NCBI RefSeq assembly: GCF_002087075.1
Contig: NZ_MWSM01000036.1
Location: 1 to 24,035, forward strand
Direction of reading: 5' to 3'
Length of the DNA: 24,035 nt
Origin: Streptococcus pseudopneumoniae ATCC BAA-960 = CCUG 49455
GTDB taxonomy: Bacteria; Bacillota; Bacilli; Lactobacillales; Streptococcaceae
In this document: piece by piece, positions 15,769 through 23,973 of the stretch
Numbering within the stretch: position 1 is the stretch's first letter
How the letters are laid out: every line of letters begins with the position of its first letter
The notes under the pieces: model-generated
What the model was told of the DNA's origin: nothing
The model's database searches: none
The model's input: only the letters and a program-made list of their open reading frames with translations
Translations under genes and position numbers: made by a program

Positions 15769-16710
15769 CTAATTATCTATCTCAACAAACCTTCCTAGAA
15801 TATGAACATTTTCCGAGACAGAGACAAAGGCGCTTGGATCCACTTGTGTCATAATCTGTTTAAATTCATTAAACTCTGCACGTGTAATGACAGTGATTAG
15901 AACTGCCTTTCTCTCGTGATTATAGGTTCCTTCTGCATCGTGGATCATGGTTGCTCCGCGGTGCAATTTTTTATGGATTTTTTCAATTACCTTGTCTGGA
16001 TGATTGGTCACAATCATAGCCTGCATACGTTTTTGCTTGGTAAAGACGGCGTCTGTCACACGGCTAGAGACAAAGATGGTAATCATAGAGTAAAGAGCGT
16101 ATTTCCAACCAAAGGTCAAACCAGCTATCAGCATGATAGTCCCATTTACCAAGAAAGAAATACTACCAACGTTCTTACCCGTTTTCTTACGAATGGTCAG
16201 ACTGACGATATCCGTTCCACCACTGGAGATATTGTTTCGAAGAGCAAAACCAATCCCCAAGCCCATGACAACACCCCCAAAAAGGGCATTGATAATGGGA
16301 TCCTCCGTCAAGGTTGGCACAGGGACAAACTGGATAAAGAAGGAACTCATAGATACCGTGATAAAGGTAAAGACGGTGAACTTATGGCCAATCTGATACC
16401 AAGCTAAGACCATCAAAGGGAAGTTAATGGCGTAGAAGGTTAGCGAAATCGGAATATGAAAACCAAACCAGTGATTACTCAAAGCAGAGATAATCTGTGC
16501 CAGACCTGTCGCACCACTCGAATACACATGCCCTGGTTGGAAAAAGAAATTGACCGCCACTGCTGATAAAAAACCATAGACCAGAGAGGCCGAAATCTTC
16601 TCATCATACTTTTCTCGAGAGATACTTTGTAAGACACGTAAAATTTTTATCTGATAAGCAAAGCGGCGCAGATAATAGCGCCACCGCTTAATTCGTTTTG
16701 CTTGTTTCAT
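15769..16710 (-). CDS. YitT-family membrane protein (YitT_membrane plus DUF2179)
   Basis: A 313-residue protein: a basic cytoplasmic N-terminus, about five membrane segments between residues 45 and 210 (including the conserved [24 protein letters not shown] loop region), and a soluble C-terminal DUF2179 domain from about 225. The family is widespread in Firmicutes. Its transport or signalling role is not settled. The ATG at 16710 lies inside the end of aspS (23-base overlap) and no later Met is available before the first membrane segment, so this start is secure even though the ribosome binding site (AGAAG) is poor. It is probably translated by coupling to aspS. Confidence 0.88.
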   Translation of the reverse strand: MKQAKRIKRWRYYLRRFAYQIKILRVLQSISREKYDEKISASLVYGFLSAVAVNFFFQPGHVYSSGATGLAQIISALSNHWFGFHIPISLTFYAINFPLMVLAWYQIGHKFTVFTFITVSMSSFFIQFVPVPTLTEDPIINALFGGVVMGLGIGFALRNNISSGGTDIVSLTIRKKTGKNVGSISFLVNGTIMLIAGLTFGWKYALYSMITIFVSSRVTDAVFTKQKRMQAMIVTNHPDKVIEKIHKKLHRGATMIHDAEGTYNHERKAVLITVITRAEFNEFKQIMTQVDPSAFVSVSENVHILGRFVEIDN

Positions 16711-18451
16711 CTTCTTCTACTTGTAAGCTGAGTTCCTCTAGTTGTTTGAGAGCGACTGTTGATGGAGCTTGTGTCATTGGGTCAGTTGCTTTATTGTTCT
16801 TAGGGAAGGCAATAACTTCACGGATATTTTCTTCTCCAGCTAAGAGCATGACAAAGCGGTCAAGCCCGATAGCCAAACCACCGTGTGGTGGGAAACCATA
16901 GTCCATGGCTTCAAGAAGGAAGCCAAACTGGTCATTTGCTTCTTCGGCTGAGAAACCAAGAGCCTTGAACATACGTTCTTGAAGGTCTTTTTGGTTGATA
17001 CGAAGGCTACCACCACCAAGCTCATAACCGTTCAAGACGATATCGTAAGCAATGGCACGAACCTTAGCCAAATCACCTTCTAATTCGTGAGCTGTTTCTT
17101 CCTGTGGAAGTGTGAATGGATGGTGGGCGCTCATGTAGCGGCCTTCTTCTTCAGACCATTCAAACATTGGCCAGTCAACCACCCAAAGGAAGTTGAATTT
17201 ATCGCTATCAATCAAACCAAGCTCTTTGGCAATACGTCCACGAAGGGCACCAAGCGTTGCATTAGCCACTTCAAGCGTATCTGCCACAAAGAGAACCAAG
17301 TCCTTATCTTCAAGCGCAAGTGCTGCTGTCAATTCTGCTTGGATGTTAGTCAAGAACTTAGCAACTGGTCCATTTAATTCTCCATCAACAACCTTAACCC
17401 AAGCAAGACCTTTGGCACCATACTGTTTGGCTACTTCTGTCATCTTGTCGATGTCTTTACGTGAATAGTTGTCCGCAGCTCCTTTGACCACAATGGCTTT
17501 TACAGCAGGTGCTTCTGAAAAGACTTTAAAGTCTACACCTTTGACTACTTCTGTCAAGTCCTGAAGCAACATGTCAAAACGAGTATCAGGCTTGTCAGAA
17601 CCGTAACGAGCCATAGCGTCATCATACTTCATACGTGGGAAAGGCAGAGTGACTTCGATGCCTTTAGTCTCTTTCATCACGCGCGCAATCAAACCTTCTG
17701 TAATATCTTGGATTTCTTGCTCCGTAAGGAAAGATGTTTCCAAGTCGACCTGGGTAAACTCAGGTTGACGATCTCCACGCAAGTCCTCATCACGGAAACA
17801 TTTGACGATTTGGTAGTAACGGTCAAAACCAGCATTCATCAACAATTGCTTAGTGATTTGTGGACTTTGAGGAAGAGCGTAAAAATGCCCTTTATTAACA
17901 CGAGACGGCACTAAATAGTCACGCGCCCCTTCTGGCGTTGACTTAGAAAGGAATGGTGTCTCCACGTCGATAAACTCCAACTCATCCAAGTAGTTGCGGA
18001 TAGAATGGGTCACCTTAGCACGAAGTTTAAGATTTTCCAACATTTCTGGACGACGAAGGTCAAGGTAACGGTAACGCAAACGCGTATCGTCATTGGCCTC
18101 AATCCCATCCTTAATCTCAAATGGTGTTGTTTTTGCTGTATTGAGCACTATCAGAGCTGTTACATTTAACTCAACCGCACCAGTTGGCAACTTATCATTG
18201 GCTTGCTCACGCGCAGCGACCTGTCCAGTCACCTCGATAACAAATTCGCTACGAAGGCTTTCAGCTGTTGCCATAACCTCGGCAGATACTTTTTCAGGAT
18301 TGATAACCAACTGCATGATTCCTTCACGGTCACGAAGGTCAATAAAGATCAAACCACCAAGGTCACGACGACGGCCAACCCATCCTTTCAAGGTTATTTC
18401 TTGTCCGATGTGTTCCTCACGAACACGACCAGCATACATACTACGTTTCAT
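16688..18451 (-). CDS. aspS: Aspartyl-tRNA synthetase
   Basis: A 587-residue bacterial-type class II synthetase that charges tRNA-Asp. It has an N-terminal OB-fold anticodon-binding domain (about 1-105, [19 protein letters not shown]), motif 2 [16 protein letters not shown] (219-234), a GAD-type insertion in the middle, and motif 3 GLAIGLDRF near the C-terminus. The length is typical. GAGGAG lies about eight bases before the ATG. It is transcribed from its own extended -10 promoter with a leader of about 20 bases, so no T-box controls it here. The yitT-family gene overlaps its 3' end. The cassette at 18607-22505 separates it from hisS. Confidence 0.97.
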   Translation of the reverse strand: MKRSMYAGRVREEHIGQEITLKGWVGRRRDLGGLIFIDLRDREGIMQLVINPEKVSAEVMATAESLRSEFVIEVTGQVAAREQANDKLPTGAVELNVTALIVLNTAKTTPFEIKDGIEANDDTRLRYRYLDLRRPEMLENLKLRAKVTHSIRNYLDELEFIDVETPFLSKSTPEGARDYLVPSRVNKGHFYALPQSPQITKQLLMNAGFDRYYQIVKCFRDEDLRGDRQPEFTQVDLETSFLTEQEIQDITEGLIARVMKETKGIEVTLPFPRMKYDDAMARYGSDKPDTRFDMLLQDLTEVVKGVDFKVFSEAPAVKAIVVKGAADNYSRKDIDKMTEVAKQYGAKGLAWVKVVDGELNGPVAKFLTNIQAELTAALALEDKDLVLFVADTLEVANATLGALRGRIAKELGLIDSDKFNFLWVVDWPMFEWSEEEGRYMSAHHPFTLPQEETAHELEGDLAKVRAIAYDIVLNGYELGGGSLRINQKDLQERMFKALGFSAEEANDQFGFLLEAMDYGFPPHGGLAIGLDRFVMLLAGEENIREVIAFPKNNKATDPMTQAPSTVALKQLEELSLQVEEDETSKTN

Positions 18452-18479
18452 GTTTTCTCTCCTCTTTTATTCTGTTACT

Positions 18480-18488
18480 ATTTTACCA
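18480..18488 (-). promoter_or_regulatory. aspS promoter, extended -10
   Basis: On the minus strand TGGTAAAAT lies 29 bases before the aspS ATG. No good -35 is seen. The hisS promoter has the same element. Confidence 0.55.
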
Positions 18489-18576
18489 TAAAAGCGCAGG
18501 CTCTTCATGAAAATCAGCAGAAAAGTTTGCCAGTCTTTAAAAATCAGGTAAAGTCCCTAAAAATTAACGCCCATAC

Positions 18577-18601
18577 AAAAAATCCGATGAACTTCACCGG
18601 A
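18577..18601 (-). terminator. Terminator of the ABC/CPBP cassette
   Basis: On the minus strand TCCGGTGAA pairs with TTCATCGGA (one G-U pair, very tight loop) and is followed by six T. It lies just past the stop codon of the 76-residue gene at 18607 and isolates the cassette from aspS. Confidence 0.8.
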
Positions 18602-18606
18602 CTCTT

Positions 18607-18837
18607 TTATTTTGAATTGTTGCCTGCTTTACGCTTTTCAGCAATTTCAGCTGCCTTTCGAGGCAAGACAATTTCCGTTATGTAAGCTGTCCCAAAACGC
18701 AAGACACCTGCAATAGGGGCAAAGACAACTGCTAGATAGTTATAGAAGAAATCGCCTTTGAAGGCATAAGCTAGCGCCCCAATGATGAAAAATAGAACGA
18801 CTGCTTGAATCACTGCTAATAAAATTACTCGTTTCAT
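18607..18837 (-). CDS. Small two-pass membrane protein, last gene of the ABC/CPBP cassette
   Basis: A 76-residue protein with two hydrophobic segments (about 4-25 and 34-58) and a strongly basic C-terminal tail (PRKAAEIAEKRKAGNNSK), so a hairpin membrane protein with a cytoplasmic tail is likely. AGGAGG lies four bases before the ATG. It starts 17 bases after the CPBP gene stops and is followed by a terminator, so it is the last gene of the unit. No family is recognised with confidence. An accessory or immunity-type role is only a guess from context. Confidence 0.75.
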   Translation of the reverse strand: MKRVILLAVIQAVVLFFIIGALAYAFKGDFFYNYLAVVFAPIAGVLRFGTAYITEIVLPRKAAEIAEKRKAGNNSK

Positions 18838-18854
18838 GTGACCTCCTGACTCTA

Positions 18855-19496
18855 TTATAGCATGAGAATCATCAAAAAGCCGACTAAATTATTCAAAGCG
18901 TGAAGAGAAATACTGTAGACCAGACCTTTTCTGCTAATATAAGCCAAGCCCAAACTAAAACCAAGGCTAAAATAGACAAAAAATTGTTGCACATCACCTG
19001 GGAAATGAATCAAGGCAAACAAAACACTCGATACCAGAAGAAAAATCAGAGTTTGTTTACTATTGTCCTGCTTAGGAAAGAGGTAGCGTGCTAACATCCC
19101 TCTAAAGATAAGTTCTTCCGTCAAAGGAGCAAAAATAACGACCGCAAAGAATGAGAAAAGTGGTTGAGACAAGGTCAAGTCTATCGCTATTTGCTGATTT
19201 ACTGAAGGATCATTTGGCAAGAAAAACTGGACAACAAGAGATAAGAACCAAACCAAGGCAGGAAGCCAAATAAATCGGTTGAAGCCACTCTTCTCAATAC
19301 GAACAGGACCTTTCTGATACCATTTGTAAATACCGTACACATAAACTCCAGCCAAGGCCACATAGAGCAAGGTCACAGCATAGGGTGAAGCGCCTAAGGC
19401 AAGCGACGTAGTCGCGAGTACCTGAATGAAGCCATAGATGAATAAAAAGGATAGAATGGCTAGAAAAAACCAGCCCAGGTTTTTAAGTAATTTCAT
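18855..19496 (-). CDS. CPBP-family intramembrane metalloprotease homologue
   Basis: A 213-residue, mostly hydrophobic protein of the CPBP (Abi/CAAX protease and bacteriocin-processing) family. All three conserved motifs are intact: TEELIFRG with Glu127, Glu128 and Arg132, FALIHF with His164, and HALNN with His199 and Asn203, so it could be an active glutamate-type intramembrane protease. In lactic acid bacteria such proteins are often encoded with bacteriocin genes and can give self-immunity (established for some). AGGAG lies six bases before the ATG. It sits 10 bases after the ABC permease gene. The substrate is unknown. Confidence 0.9.
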   Translation of the reverse strand: MKLLKNLGWFFLAILSFLFIYGFIQVLATTSLALGASPYAVTLLYVALAGVYVYGIYKWYQKGPVRIEKSGFNRFIWLPALVWFLSLVVQFFLPNDPSVNQQIAIDLTLSQPLFSFFAVVIFAPLTEELIFRGMLARYLFPKQDNSKQTLIFLLVSSVLFALIHFPGDVQQFFVYFSLGFSLGLAYISRKGLVYSISLHALNNLVGFLMILML

Positions 19497-19505
19497 ATAG
19501 ATCTC

Positions 19506-20204
19506 CTATCTTGCTTTATAGCTATTTTTCAATACAAAGAGGTTCGCTATTCCTAATACAAGTACCCAGGCAAGTAACATACCGATGTTAGAAAAAGATA
19601 TTTCTCCACCTTTTTTATTTAAAAGATTTACAATAGGACCAACGAACGAGTAATCCAACACTTTTTGAACCGTATCATTTTGAGAAGCAATCATAGGTAA
19701 AAAAGAGACAATTAACATAGGGAAGATACTATAAACTTGCGCTTTAGATTGAGTATCTGACACCGCACCGATTAGAAGGTTGAGAAAAATAATACTAATA
19801 GTTGCTAGGAGCAAATAGATAACGTAGGCAAATAAATAACCTGATAGATCTACTTTAAGATAGATGGGAAGCACAATCATAGCAAGTAACATTATCAGAA
19901 TAGGGAGAACGAGCATACTGAAAGTATATTCTGTTGCTGTCACACCACTTAGGAGGAGTGATTTAAGATTTCGTTTTTCCTTATCTTCTGCCATCATAAT
20001 CGATACCATATAACCACTTCCCATGCTCAAGACCATCGTCAAGCTAGCAGATAGTAAAAATAGGCTCAATTGTCCATTCTTATTTAAAAATTCATTATAT
20101 AAAACAGCAATACCAAAAGGCATCAATAAAGTCGCTAACAAAGTTGAATTGCTAATAAGAACTTGCACTCTTAACCATAGTAGGGCATTTAATTTTCTAA
20201 ACAT
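19506..20204 (-). CDS. ABC-2 type permease
   Basis: A 232-residue membrane protein with about six hydrophobic segments (residues 20-34, 45-65, 90-120, 122-148, 160-176, 205-224), in the layout of ABC-2 export permeases. It starts inside the last codons of the ATPase gene (8-base overlap), with AGGAG nine bases before the ATG, so the two form one exporter. The size and the single permease suggest a homodimeric half-transporter. The substrate is unknown. The cassette context (XRE regulator, CPBP protein) suggests export of, or defence against, a membrane-active peptide, which is inference. Confidence 0.85.
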   Translation of the reverse strand: MFRKLNALLWLRVQVLISNSTLLATLLMPFGIAVLYNEFLNKNGQLSLFLLSASLTMVLSMGSGYMVSIMMAEDKEKRNLKSLLLSGVTATEYTFSMLVLPILIMLLAMIVLPIYLKVDLSGYLFAYVIYLLLATISIIFLNLLIGAVSDTQSKAQVYSIFPMLIVSFLPMIASQNDTVQKVLDYSFVGPIVNLLNKKGGEISFSNIGMLLAWVLVLGIANLFVLKNSYKAR

Positions 20205-21021
20205 CTAACTTTTCTCCTGTCAATCTGATAAAGATTTCTTCTAGAGTTGGCTCACAAGAGTGAACCACCATCAAATCTGTCGTGTCTAAATGTGGCAATT
20301 CTTCAAATGGAACTATCTGTTCTCGTCCATCTTTATAAGCTACACGTACTTTCTTATCCACATGGTACTTCTGGATAATATCTTGCGGACTTCCATACTC
20401 TATTAAATTACCCTTATTTAAAAGAGATAAGCGATCACAAAGCAGAGTTGCTTCATTCATATCATGCGTGGTCAGAAAGATAGTTGTCCCCGCATGCTTT
20501 AATTCTTGAAGTAGGGTATGAATCATCTTAGATGTTGTAGGGTCTAAGCCACTGGTTGGCTCATCAAGGAAGAGAATCTTAGGTGCATTAAGAAGGGCAC
20601 GAGCCAAGAACATTCGTTGTTTCATTCCTGTAGATAGTTTTTCTGCGATAATATCTTTAGCATCTGCCAATCCAACCTGTTGAAGCACCTGAACTACTCT
20701 ATCTGCCTTGAGGCCATATAACTTAGCATAGATGAGAAGATTTTTATAAAGACTCATCTTTTCATAAAAACTACTGCCATCACTCACAATACCAATTTGT
20801 TCCAAATCATTTGAGGTTAAATCTTGAGAATTCTTGCCTAGCAAAACTGTTTTACCTTGATCTGCAGCCAACTGTCCTGTTAAGACATTGATCATGGTTG
20901 TTTTACCTGAGCCAGAAGGTCCCAGAAAACCAAAGATTTCACCCTCCTTAATCTCAAAAGAAATCTGATGAAGAGCTTTTTTGCTCCCAAAACTTTTACT
21001 TACATTTTCAACACGAATCAT
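20197..21021 (-). CDS. ABC transporter ATP-binding protein
   Basis: A 274-residue ATPase of the multidrug/lantibiotic exporter type. Walker A is GPSGSGKT (34-41), the signature is LSTGM (129-133), Walker B is ILFLDE (149-154), the D-loop is SGLD, and the H-loop is His186 in LTTHD. The usual Q-loop glutamine is not present: the segment reads IGIVSDGSSFYEKM (76-89). A C-terminal extension of about 60 residues follows the core fold. AAGGAG lies six bases before the ATG. It starts 11 bases after the DUF3169-like gene stops and pairs with the permease at 19506. Confidence 0.93.
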   Translation of the reverse strand: MIRVENVSKSFGSKKALHQISFEIKEGEIFGFLGPSGSGKTTMINVLTGQLAADQGKTVLLGKNSQDLTSNDLEQIGIVSDGSSFYEKMSLYKNLLIYAKLYGLKADRVVQVLQQVGLADAKDIIAEKLSTGMKQRMFLARALLNAPKILFLDEPTSGLDPTTSKMIHTLLQELKHAGTTIFLTTHDMNEATLLCDRLSLLNKGNLIEYGSPQDIIQKYHVDKKVRVAYKDGREQIVPFEELPHLDTTDLMVVHSCEPTLEEIFIRLTGEKLDV

Positions 21022-21031
21022 AGAAACTCCT

Positions 21032-21775
21032 TTATTTGAAATAGCGTTTTACCATAGGTAACTGCATCACATTGATATAAATATGGATAGCTCCTACAAG
21101 CAAGAAGGCTAGTAACTGAATCTCTCCTGTCAAGAAAGAAATGATAAAAAGAAAAACATATAAGACTGGTAAGACATACTGATTTAATTGGAATAAAATC
21201 CGAAAACTCTGTTCCAAATTAGCCTGACGCTCCCCTTCATCATAAGAATTTACATACTCTAAGACATCCTTTGGTGTTGAGAAAAATGCCAAATCAAACT
21301 GACGAACAATCGCAATGGTCTTAAAAAGATATTTTTGAACACTGAGAATCAGCACTAATCCCAAAAAAGAAAGAGATAAGGTTAGATTGCTTCTATTTGG
21401 TACAATCACTTCACTACCTGAGATGAAAAGAGCCAATAAAATCGCTACACTTGCAATATTAAAAGCAGTGGTTCCAAACTCGAGATTCCGATACATTTGC
21501 ACATAATAGGTTTCATTCAGATCATCATCCATTTCCTCTTGATACAAGGAATGAAACTTTCTGCTTTTCTTTAGGAAATTGAATGTCAAAAGAATGCTAA
21601 TGAAACCTAATACTAAACAAATAGCTGATATCCATGGTATCAAGATTTTTACATCTAACATAATTCCGTGAGATTCAGCAAGTGCCTTAAACATCCCTAC
21701 AAAAATGCCAAAGAAAGCTCCCAAGACAATAGACATCAAAAATAATAACAATCCACGTTTCTTTTTCTTTTCCAT
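21032..21775 (-). CDS. DUF3169-like multi-pass membrane protein
   Basis: A 247-residue protein with about six membrane segments (near 8-30, 42-66, 98-118, 125-145, 195-215, 218-238) and a charged central loop. It resembles the DUF3169 family found beside short XRE regulators in streptococci (from memory). Two ATGs are possible. The first, at 21781, is only one base from the GGAG. The second, at 21775, is seven bases away and is chosen. The gene lies between a 62-residue membrane gene and the ABC ATPase in a tightly packed unit. It may be an accessory membrane part of the exporter or the target of the regulator. The function is unknown. Confidence 0.8.
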   Translation of the reverse strand: MEKKKKRGLLLFLMSIVLGAFFGIFVGMFKALAESHGIMLDVKILIPWISAICLVLGFISILLTFNFLKKSRKFHSLYQEEMDDDLNETYYVQMYRNLEFGTTAFNIASVAILLALFISGSEVIVPNRSNLTLSLSFLGLVLILSVQKYLFKTIAIVRQFDLAFFSTPKDVLEYVNSYDEGERQANLEQSFRILFQLNQYVLPVLYVFLFIISFLTGEIQLLAFLLVGAIHIYINVMQLPMVKRYFK

Positions 21776-21786
21776 ATTCATTCTCC

Positions 21787-21975
21787 TTATTTACTTGCTA
21801 GATTTTTGGATTTCTTTTCAATCCAGTCAACGACTGGGATAAGAGCAAAGTAGGCCCAGATAAATTGGTCGCTGTAATAGAGATCAAACCATCCTAGATT
21901 TGTTCCAATTAGTAGACATAGGCTGACTAATAGAGCTATGGCAACTACATAATAAATCACTTTATACTTGTTCAT
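21787..21975 (-). CDS. Small two-pass membrane protein
   Basis: A 62-residue protein with two hydrophobic segments (about 5-26 and 36-50) and a basic C-terminus (EKKSKNLASK). The ATG at 21975 overlaps the stop of the XRE gene (TGATG), with GGAGG seven bases upstream, giving coupled translation. An in-frame GTG one codon earlier is less well spaced. Small membrane proteins next to short XRE regulators are common in Gram-positive bacteria, but I do not recognise this one. Confidence 0.75.
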   Translation of the reverse strand: MNKYKVIYYVVAIALLVSLCLLIGTNLGWFDLYYSDQFIWAYFALIPVVDWIEKKSKNLASK

Positions 21976-22181
21976 CACTCGTCCTCCTCCAAGCGAAATA
22001 CCGATTCGACTGTTTCGTTGAAAATTTGAGATATTTTCAGGGCAATGATAATGGACGGGGTGTACTCATCCCGTTCTAGTAGGCTAATGGTCTGTCTGGA
22101 AACCCCTGCCAGCTTGGCTAGGTCGGTTTGATTGAGACCATCGCGAGCTCGAAGCTCTTTTAGACGATTTTTTAGTTGCAT
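21975..22181 (-). CDS. Short XRE-family transcriptional regulator
   Basis: A 68-residue protein that is almost entirely an HTH_3/Cro-C1 domain: LNQTDLAKLAGVSRQTISLL (residues 16-35) is the helix-turn-helix, followed by the family-typical ERDEYTPSIIIALKIS and NETVESVF helices. It has no effector domain. The frame is open to a GTG at 22190, but the ATG at 22181, with AGGTG six bases upstream, is the better start. It is the second gene of the cassette, nine bases after the 104-residue gene, and probably represses the operon through the inverted repeat at 22560-22587. Confidence 0.9.
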   Translation of the reverse strand: MQLKNRLKELRARDGLNQTDLAKLAGVSRQTISLLERDEYTPSIIIALKISQIFNETVESVFRLEEDE

Positions 22182-22190
22182 GTCACACAC

Positions 22191-22505
22191 CTACTTTCCG
22201 TCAAATTCAACAGTTTGGATATCCTCAATGCGTTGTAGTTTGAATTTTTCTTTTCCTTTTTTATTAACACGACGTAGCTTGACCCATTCCTCATCAACAT
22301 CCACAACTTCCCAGTTATCTGTTCCAAAAACTTGTCCAACGATTGTCGGTGTTTTCCCAATCAATTCTTTTAATAATCTTGACATTTCTTTATTTCCTTT
22401 CTGTTTTTGCTCAATTCTTTTGATTTTATTCTCTAATTTCTTGACCCTTTGGGTATGATAGAGATAAAACATAATCACAAGAGGTACAAATCCTAATGCC
22501 CACAT
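22191..22505 (-). CDS. Membrane-anchored protein, first gene of the ABC/CPBP cassette
   Basis: A 104-residue protein with an N-terminal membrane segment (residues 1-16), a highly charged coiled-coil-like stretch (19-50, KKLENKIKRIEQKQKGNKE) and a C-terminal domain of about 50 residues rich in beta-type residues (IVGQVFG, WEVVDVDEEWVKLRRV, FKLQRIEDIQTVEF), which could be a small SH3-like or beta-barrel fold. The frame is open further upstream to 22604, but that would run through the promoter. The ATG at 22505 is chosen. AAGGAG is 12 bases away, longer than usual, so initiation may be inefficient. No family is recognised. Confidence 0.65.
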   Translation of the reverse strand: MWALGFVPLVIMFYLYHTQRVKKLENKIKRIEQKQKGNKEMSRLLKELIGKTPTIVGQVFGTDNWEVVDVDEEWVKLRRVNKKGKEKFKLQRIEDIQTVEFDGK

Positions 22506-22541
22506 AATCGTTCCCTGCTCCTTTTCTCTTAACTTGATTAT

Positions 22542-22570
22542 ATTGTAACACATCTTTTTCTTTTTGACAA
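22542..22570 (-). promoter_or_regulatory. Promoter of the ABC/CPBP cassette
   Basis: On the minus strand TTGTCA (22565-22570), a 17-base spacer and the extended -10 TGTTACAAT (hexamer TACAAT at 22542-22547) lie about 37 bases before the ATG at 22505. The -35 sits within the inverted repeat at 22560-22587. Confidence 0.75.
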
Positions 22571-22587
22571 GCATATTTGTCAAAAAG
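22560..22587. promoter_or_regulatory. Perfect inverted repeat, candidate operator
   Basis: CTTTTTGACAA (22560-22570) and TTGTCAAAAAG (22577-22587) are perfect 11-base arms around GCATAT. The left arm contains the -35 hexamer of the cassette promoter on the minus strand. A bound dimer would occlude RNA polymerase. The XRE protein encoded at 21975-22181 is the likeliest ligand. A looser half-site (TTTTTGTCAT) lies just right of it, near 22595. Confidence 0.7.
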
Positions 22588-22614
22588 TTTATGATTTTTG
22601 TCATTTTGCAAAAG

Positions 22615-22641
22615 AAAAAGGTCAGGAGTAGGTTTCTGACC
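22615..22641 (-). terminator. hisS terminator
   Basis: On the minus strand GGTCAG (22636-22641) pairs with CTGACC (22620-22625) around a 10-base loop, followed by five T. It lies 14 bases past the hisS stop and about 30 bases before the operator of the cassette. Confidence 0.8.
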
Positions 22642-22654
22642 AGTTTTTCTGTTA

Positions 22655-23935
22655 TTAAAATCCTAGTTTTTCAAAGATTTCTGAGAAGTTTTGGCTGATT
22701 GTCTCAAGTGACACTTGGACTTCTTCTCGGGTTTGGTTATTCTTGACCGTCACTTGTCCGCTTTCGACTTCACTCTCTCCTAGGGTGATGAGGGTTTTAG
22801 CCACAAAGACATCGGCTGACTTGAATTGAGCTTTGAGCTTACGGTTGAGGTAATCACGCTCTGCTTTGAAACCTTGTTGGCGAAGAGCCTGTACCAATTC
22901 CAAGGCCTTGACATTTGCTCCTTCACCCAAAACTGCGATATAGACATCTAGGGCGTTTTCGATAGGGAGAGTCACACCTTGCTTTTCAAGGATGAGAAGC
23001 AGGCGCTCTACACCAAGTCCAAATCCAAATCCAGCAGTTTCCGGGCCTCCAAAGTAAGAAACCAAACCATCGTAACGACCACCCGCACAGACTGTCAGGT
23101 CATTGCCCTCAATCTCTGTGATGAACTCGAAAATGGTGTGGTTGTAGTAGTCCAGACCACGCACCATATTGGTATCAATGATGTAGTCTACTCCAAGATT
23201 TTCCAACATCTGACGTACAGCATCAAAATGAGCTTGACTTTCTTCATCAAGGAAATCCAAGATAGAAGGCGCATTCTCTACTGCTACCTTGTCTTCTTTT
23301 TCCTTAGAGTCCAAGACACGAAGAGGATTTTCCTCCAAACGACGCTGGCTATCCTTAGACAAGATCTCCTTGAGCGGTGTCAAATAGTCAATCAAGGCTT
23401 GACGGTAGGCTGCACGGCTCTCAGGATTTCCAAGAGTGTTAAGATGTAATTTGACACCTTGGATACCGATTTCTTTCAAGAAATGGGCCGCCATCGCGAT
23501 GGTTTCCACATCGGTAGCTGGATTGCTAGAACCAAAACACTCAACACCAATCTGGTGGAATTGGCGCAAACGCCCTGCCTGTGGACGCTCGTAACGGAAC
23601 ATAGGTCCCATGTAGTAGAACTTACTTGGCTTTTGCACTTCTGGGGCGAAAAGTCTATTTTCCACATAGGAACGGACAACGGGCGCAGTTCCTTCTGGAC
23701 GGAGAGTAATATGGCGGTCACCCTTGTCATAGAAGTCGTACATTTCCTTGGTTACGATATCCGTTGTATCTCCGACAGAGCGACTGATGACTTCGTAGTG
23801 CTCAAAAATAGGCGTGCGCACTTCTGCATAATTATAGCGCTTGAAAATCTCACGGGCAAAGCCCTCAACGTACTGCCATTTGGCAGATTCAGCAGGTAAA
23901 ATATCCTGCGTTCCTTTTGGTTTTTGTAATTTCAT
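22655..23935 (-). CDS. hisS: Histidyl-tRNA synthetase
   Basis: A 426-residue class II synthetase that charges tRNA-His. The N-terminal [10 protein letters not shown], motif 2 [16 protein letters not shown] (113-128), the histidine-specific [12 protein letters not shown] near residue 260, motif 3 [12 protein letters not shown] and the C-terminal anticodon-binding domain (about 330-426) are all present. AGAGG lies about seven bases before the ATG. It has its own extended -10 promoter and a leader of about 23 bases, so no T-box is present. In many Firmicutes hisS is directly followed by aspS. Here an eight-gene cassette lies between them. Confidence 0.97.
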   Translation of the reverse strand: MKLQKPKGTQDILPAESAKWQYVEGFAREIFKRYNYAEVRTPIFEHYEVISRSVGDTTDIVTKEMYDFYDKGDRHITLRPEGTAPVVRSYVENRLFAPEVQKPSKFYYMGPMFRYERPQAGRLRQFHQIGVECFGSSNPATDVETIAMAAHFLKEIGIQGVKLHLNTLGNPESRAAYRQALIDYLTPLKEILSKDSQRRLEENPLRVLDSKEKEDKVAVENAPSILDFLDEESQAHFDAVRQMLENLGVDYIIDTNMVRGLDYYNHTIFEFITEIEGNDLTVCAGGRYDGLVSYFGGPETAGFGFGLGVERLLLILEKQGVTLPIENALDVYIAVLGEGANVKALELVQALRQQGFKAERDYLNRKLKAQFKSADVFVAKTLITLGESEVESGQVTVKNNQTREEVQVSLETISQNFSEIFEKLGF

Positions 23936-23964
23936 AGGGAATCCTCTTTAAACTTAATAGTCTT

Positions 23965-23973
23965 ATTTTACCA
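23965..23973 (-). promoter_or_regulatory. hisS promoter, extended -10
   Basis: On the minus strand TGGTAAAAT lies 30 bases before the hisS ATG, identical to the aspS element and with the same upstream AT context. No good -35 is seen. The last 60 bases of the window hold nothing else that I recognise. Confidence 0.55.

Noticed and set aside
18855..22505. Bacteriocin biosynthesis cluster
   Set aside because: No double-glycine leader peptide, modification enzyme or peptidase-containing ABC transporter is visible. Only immunity-like or export-like parts are present.
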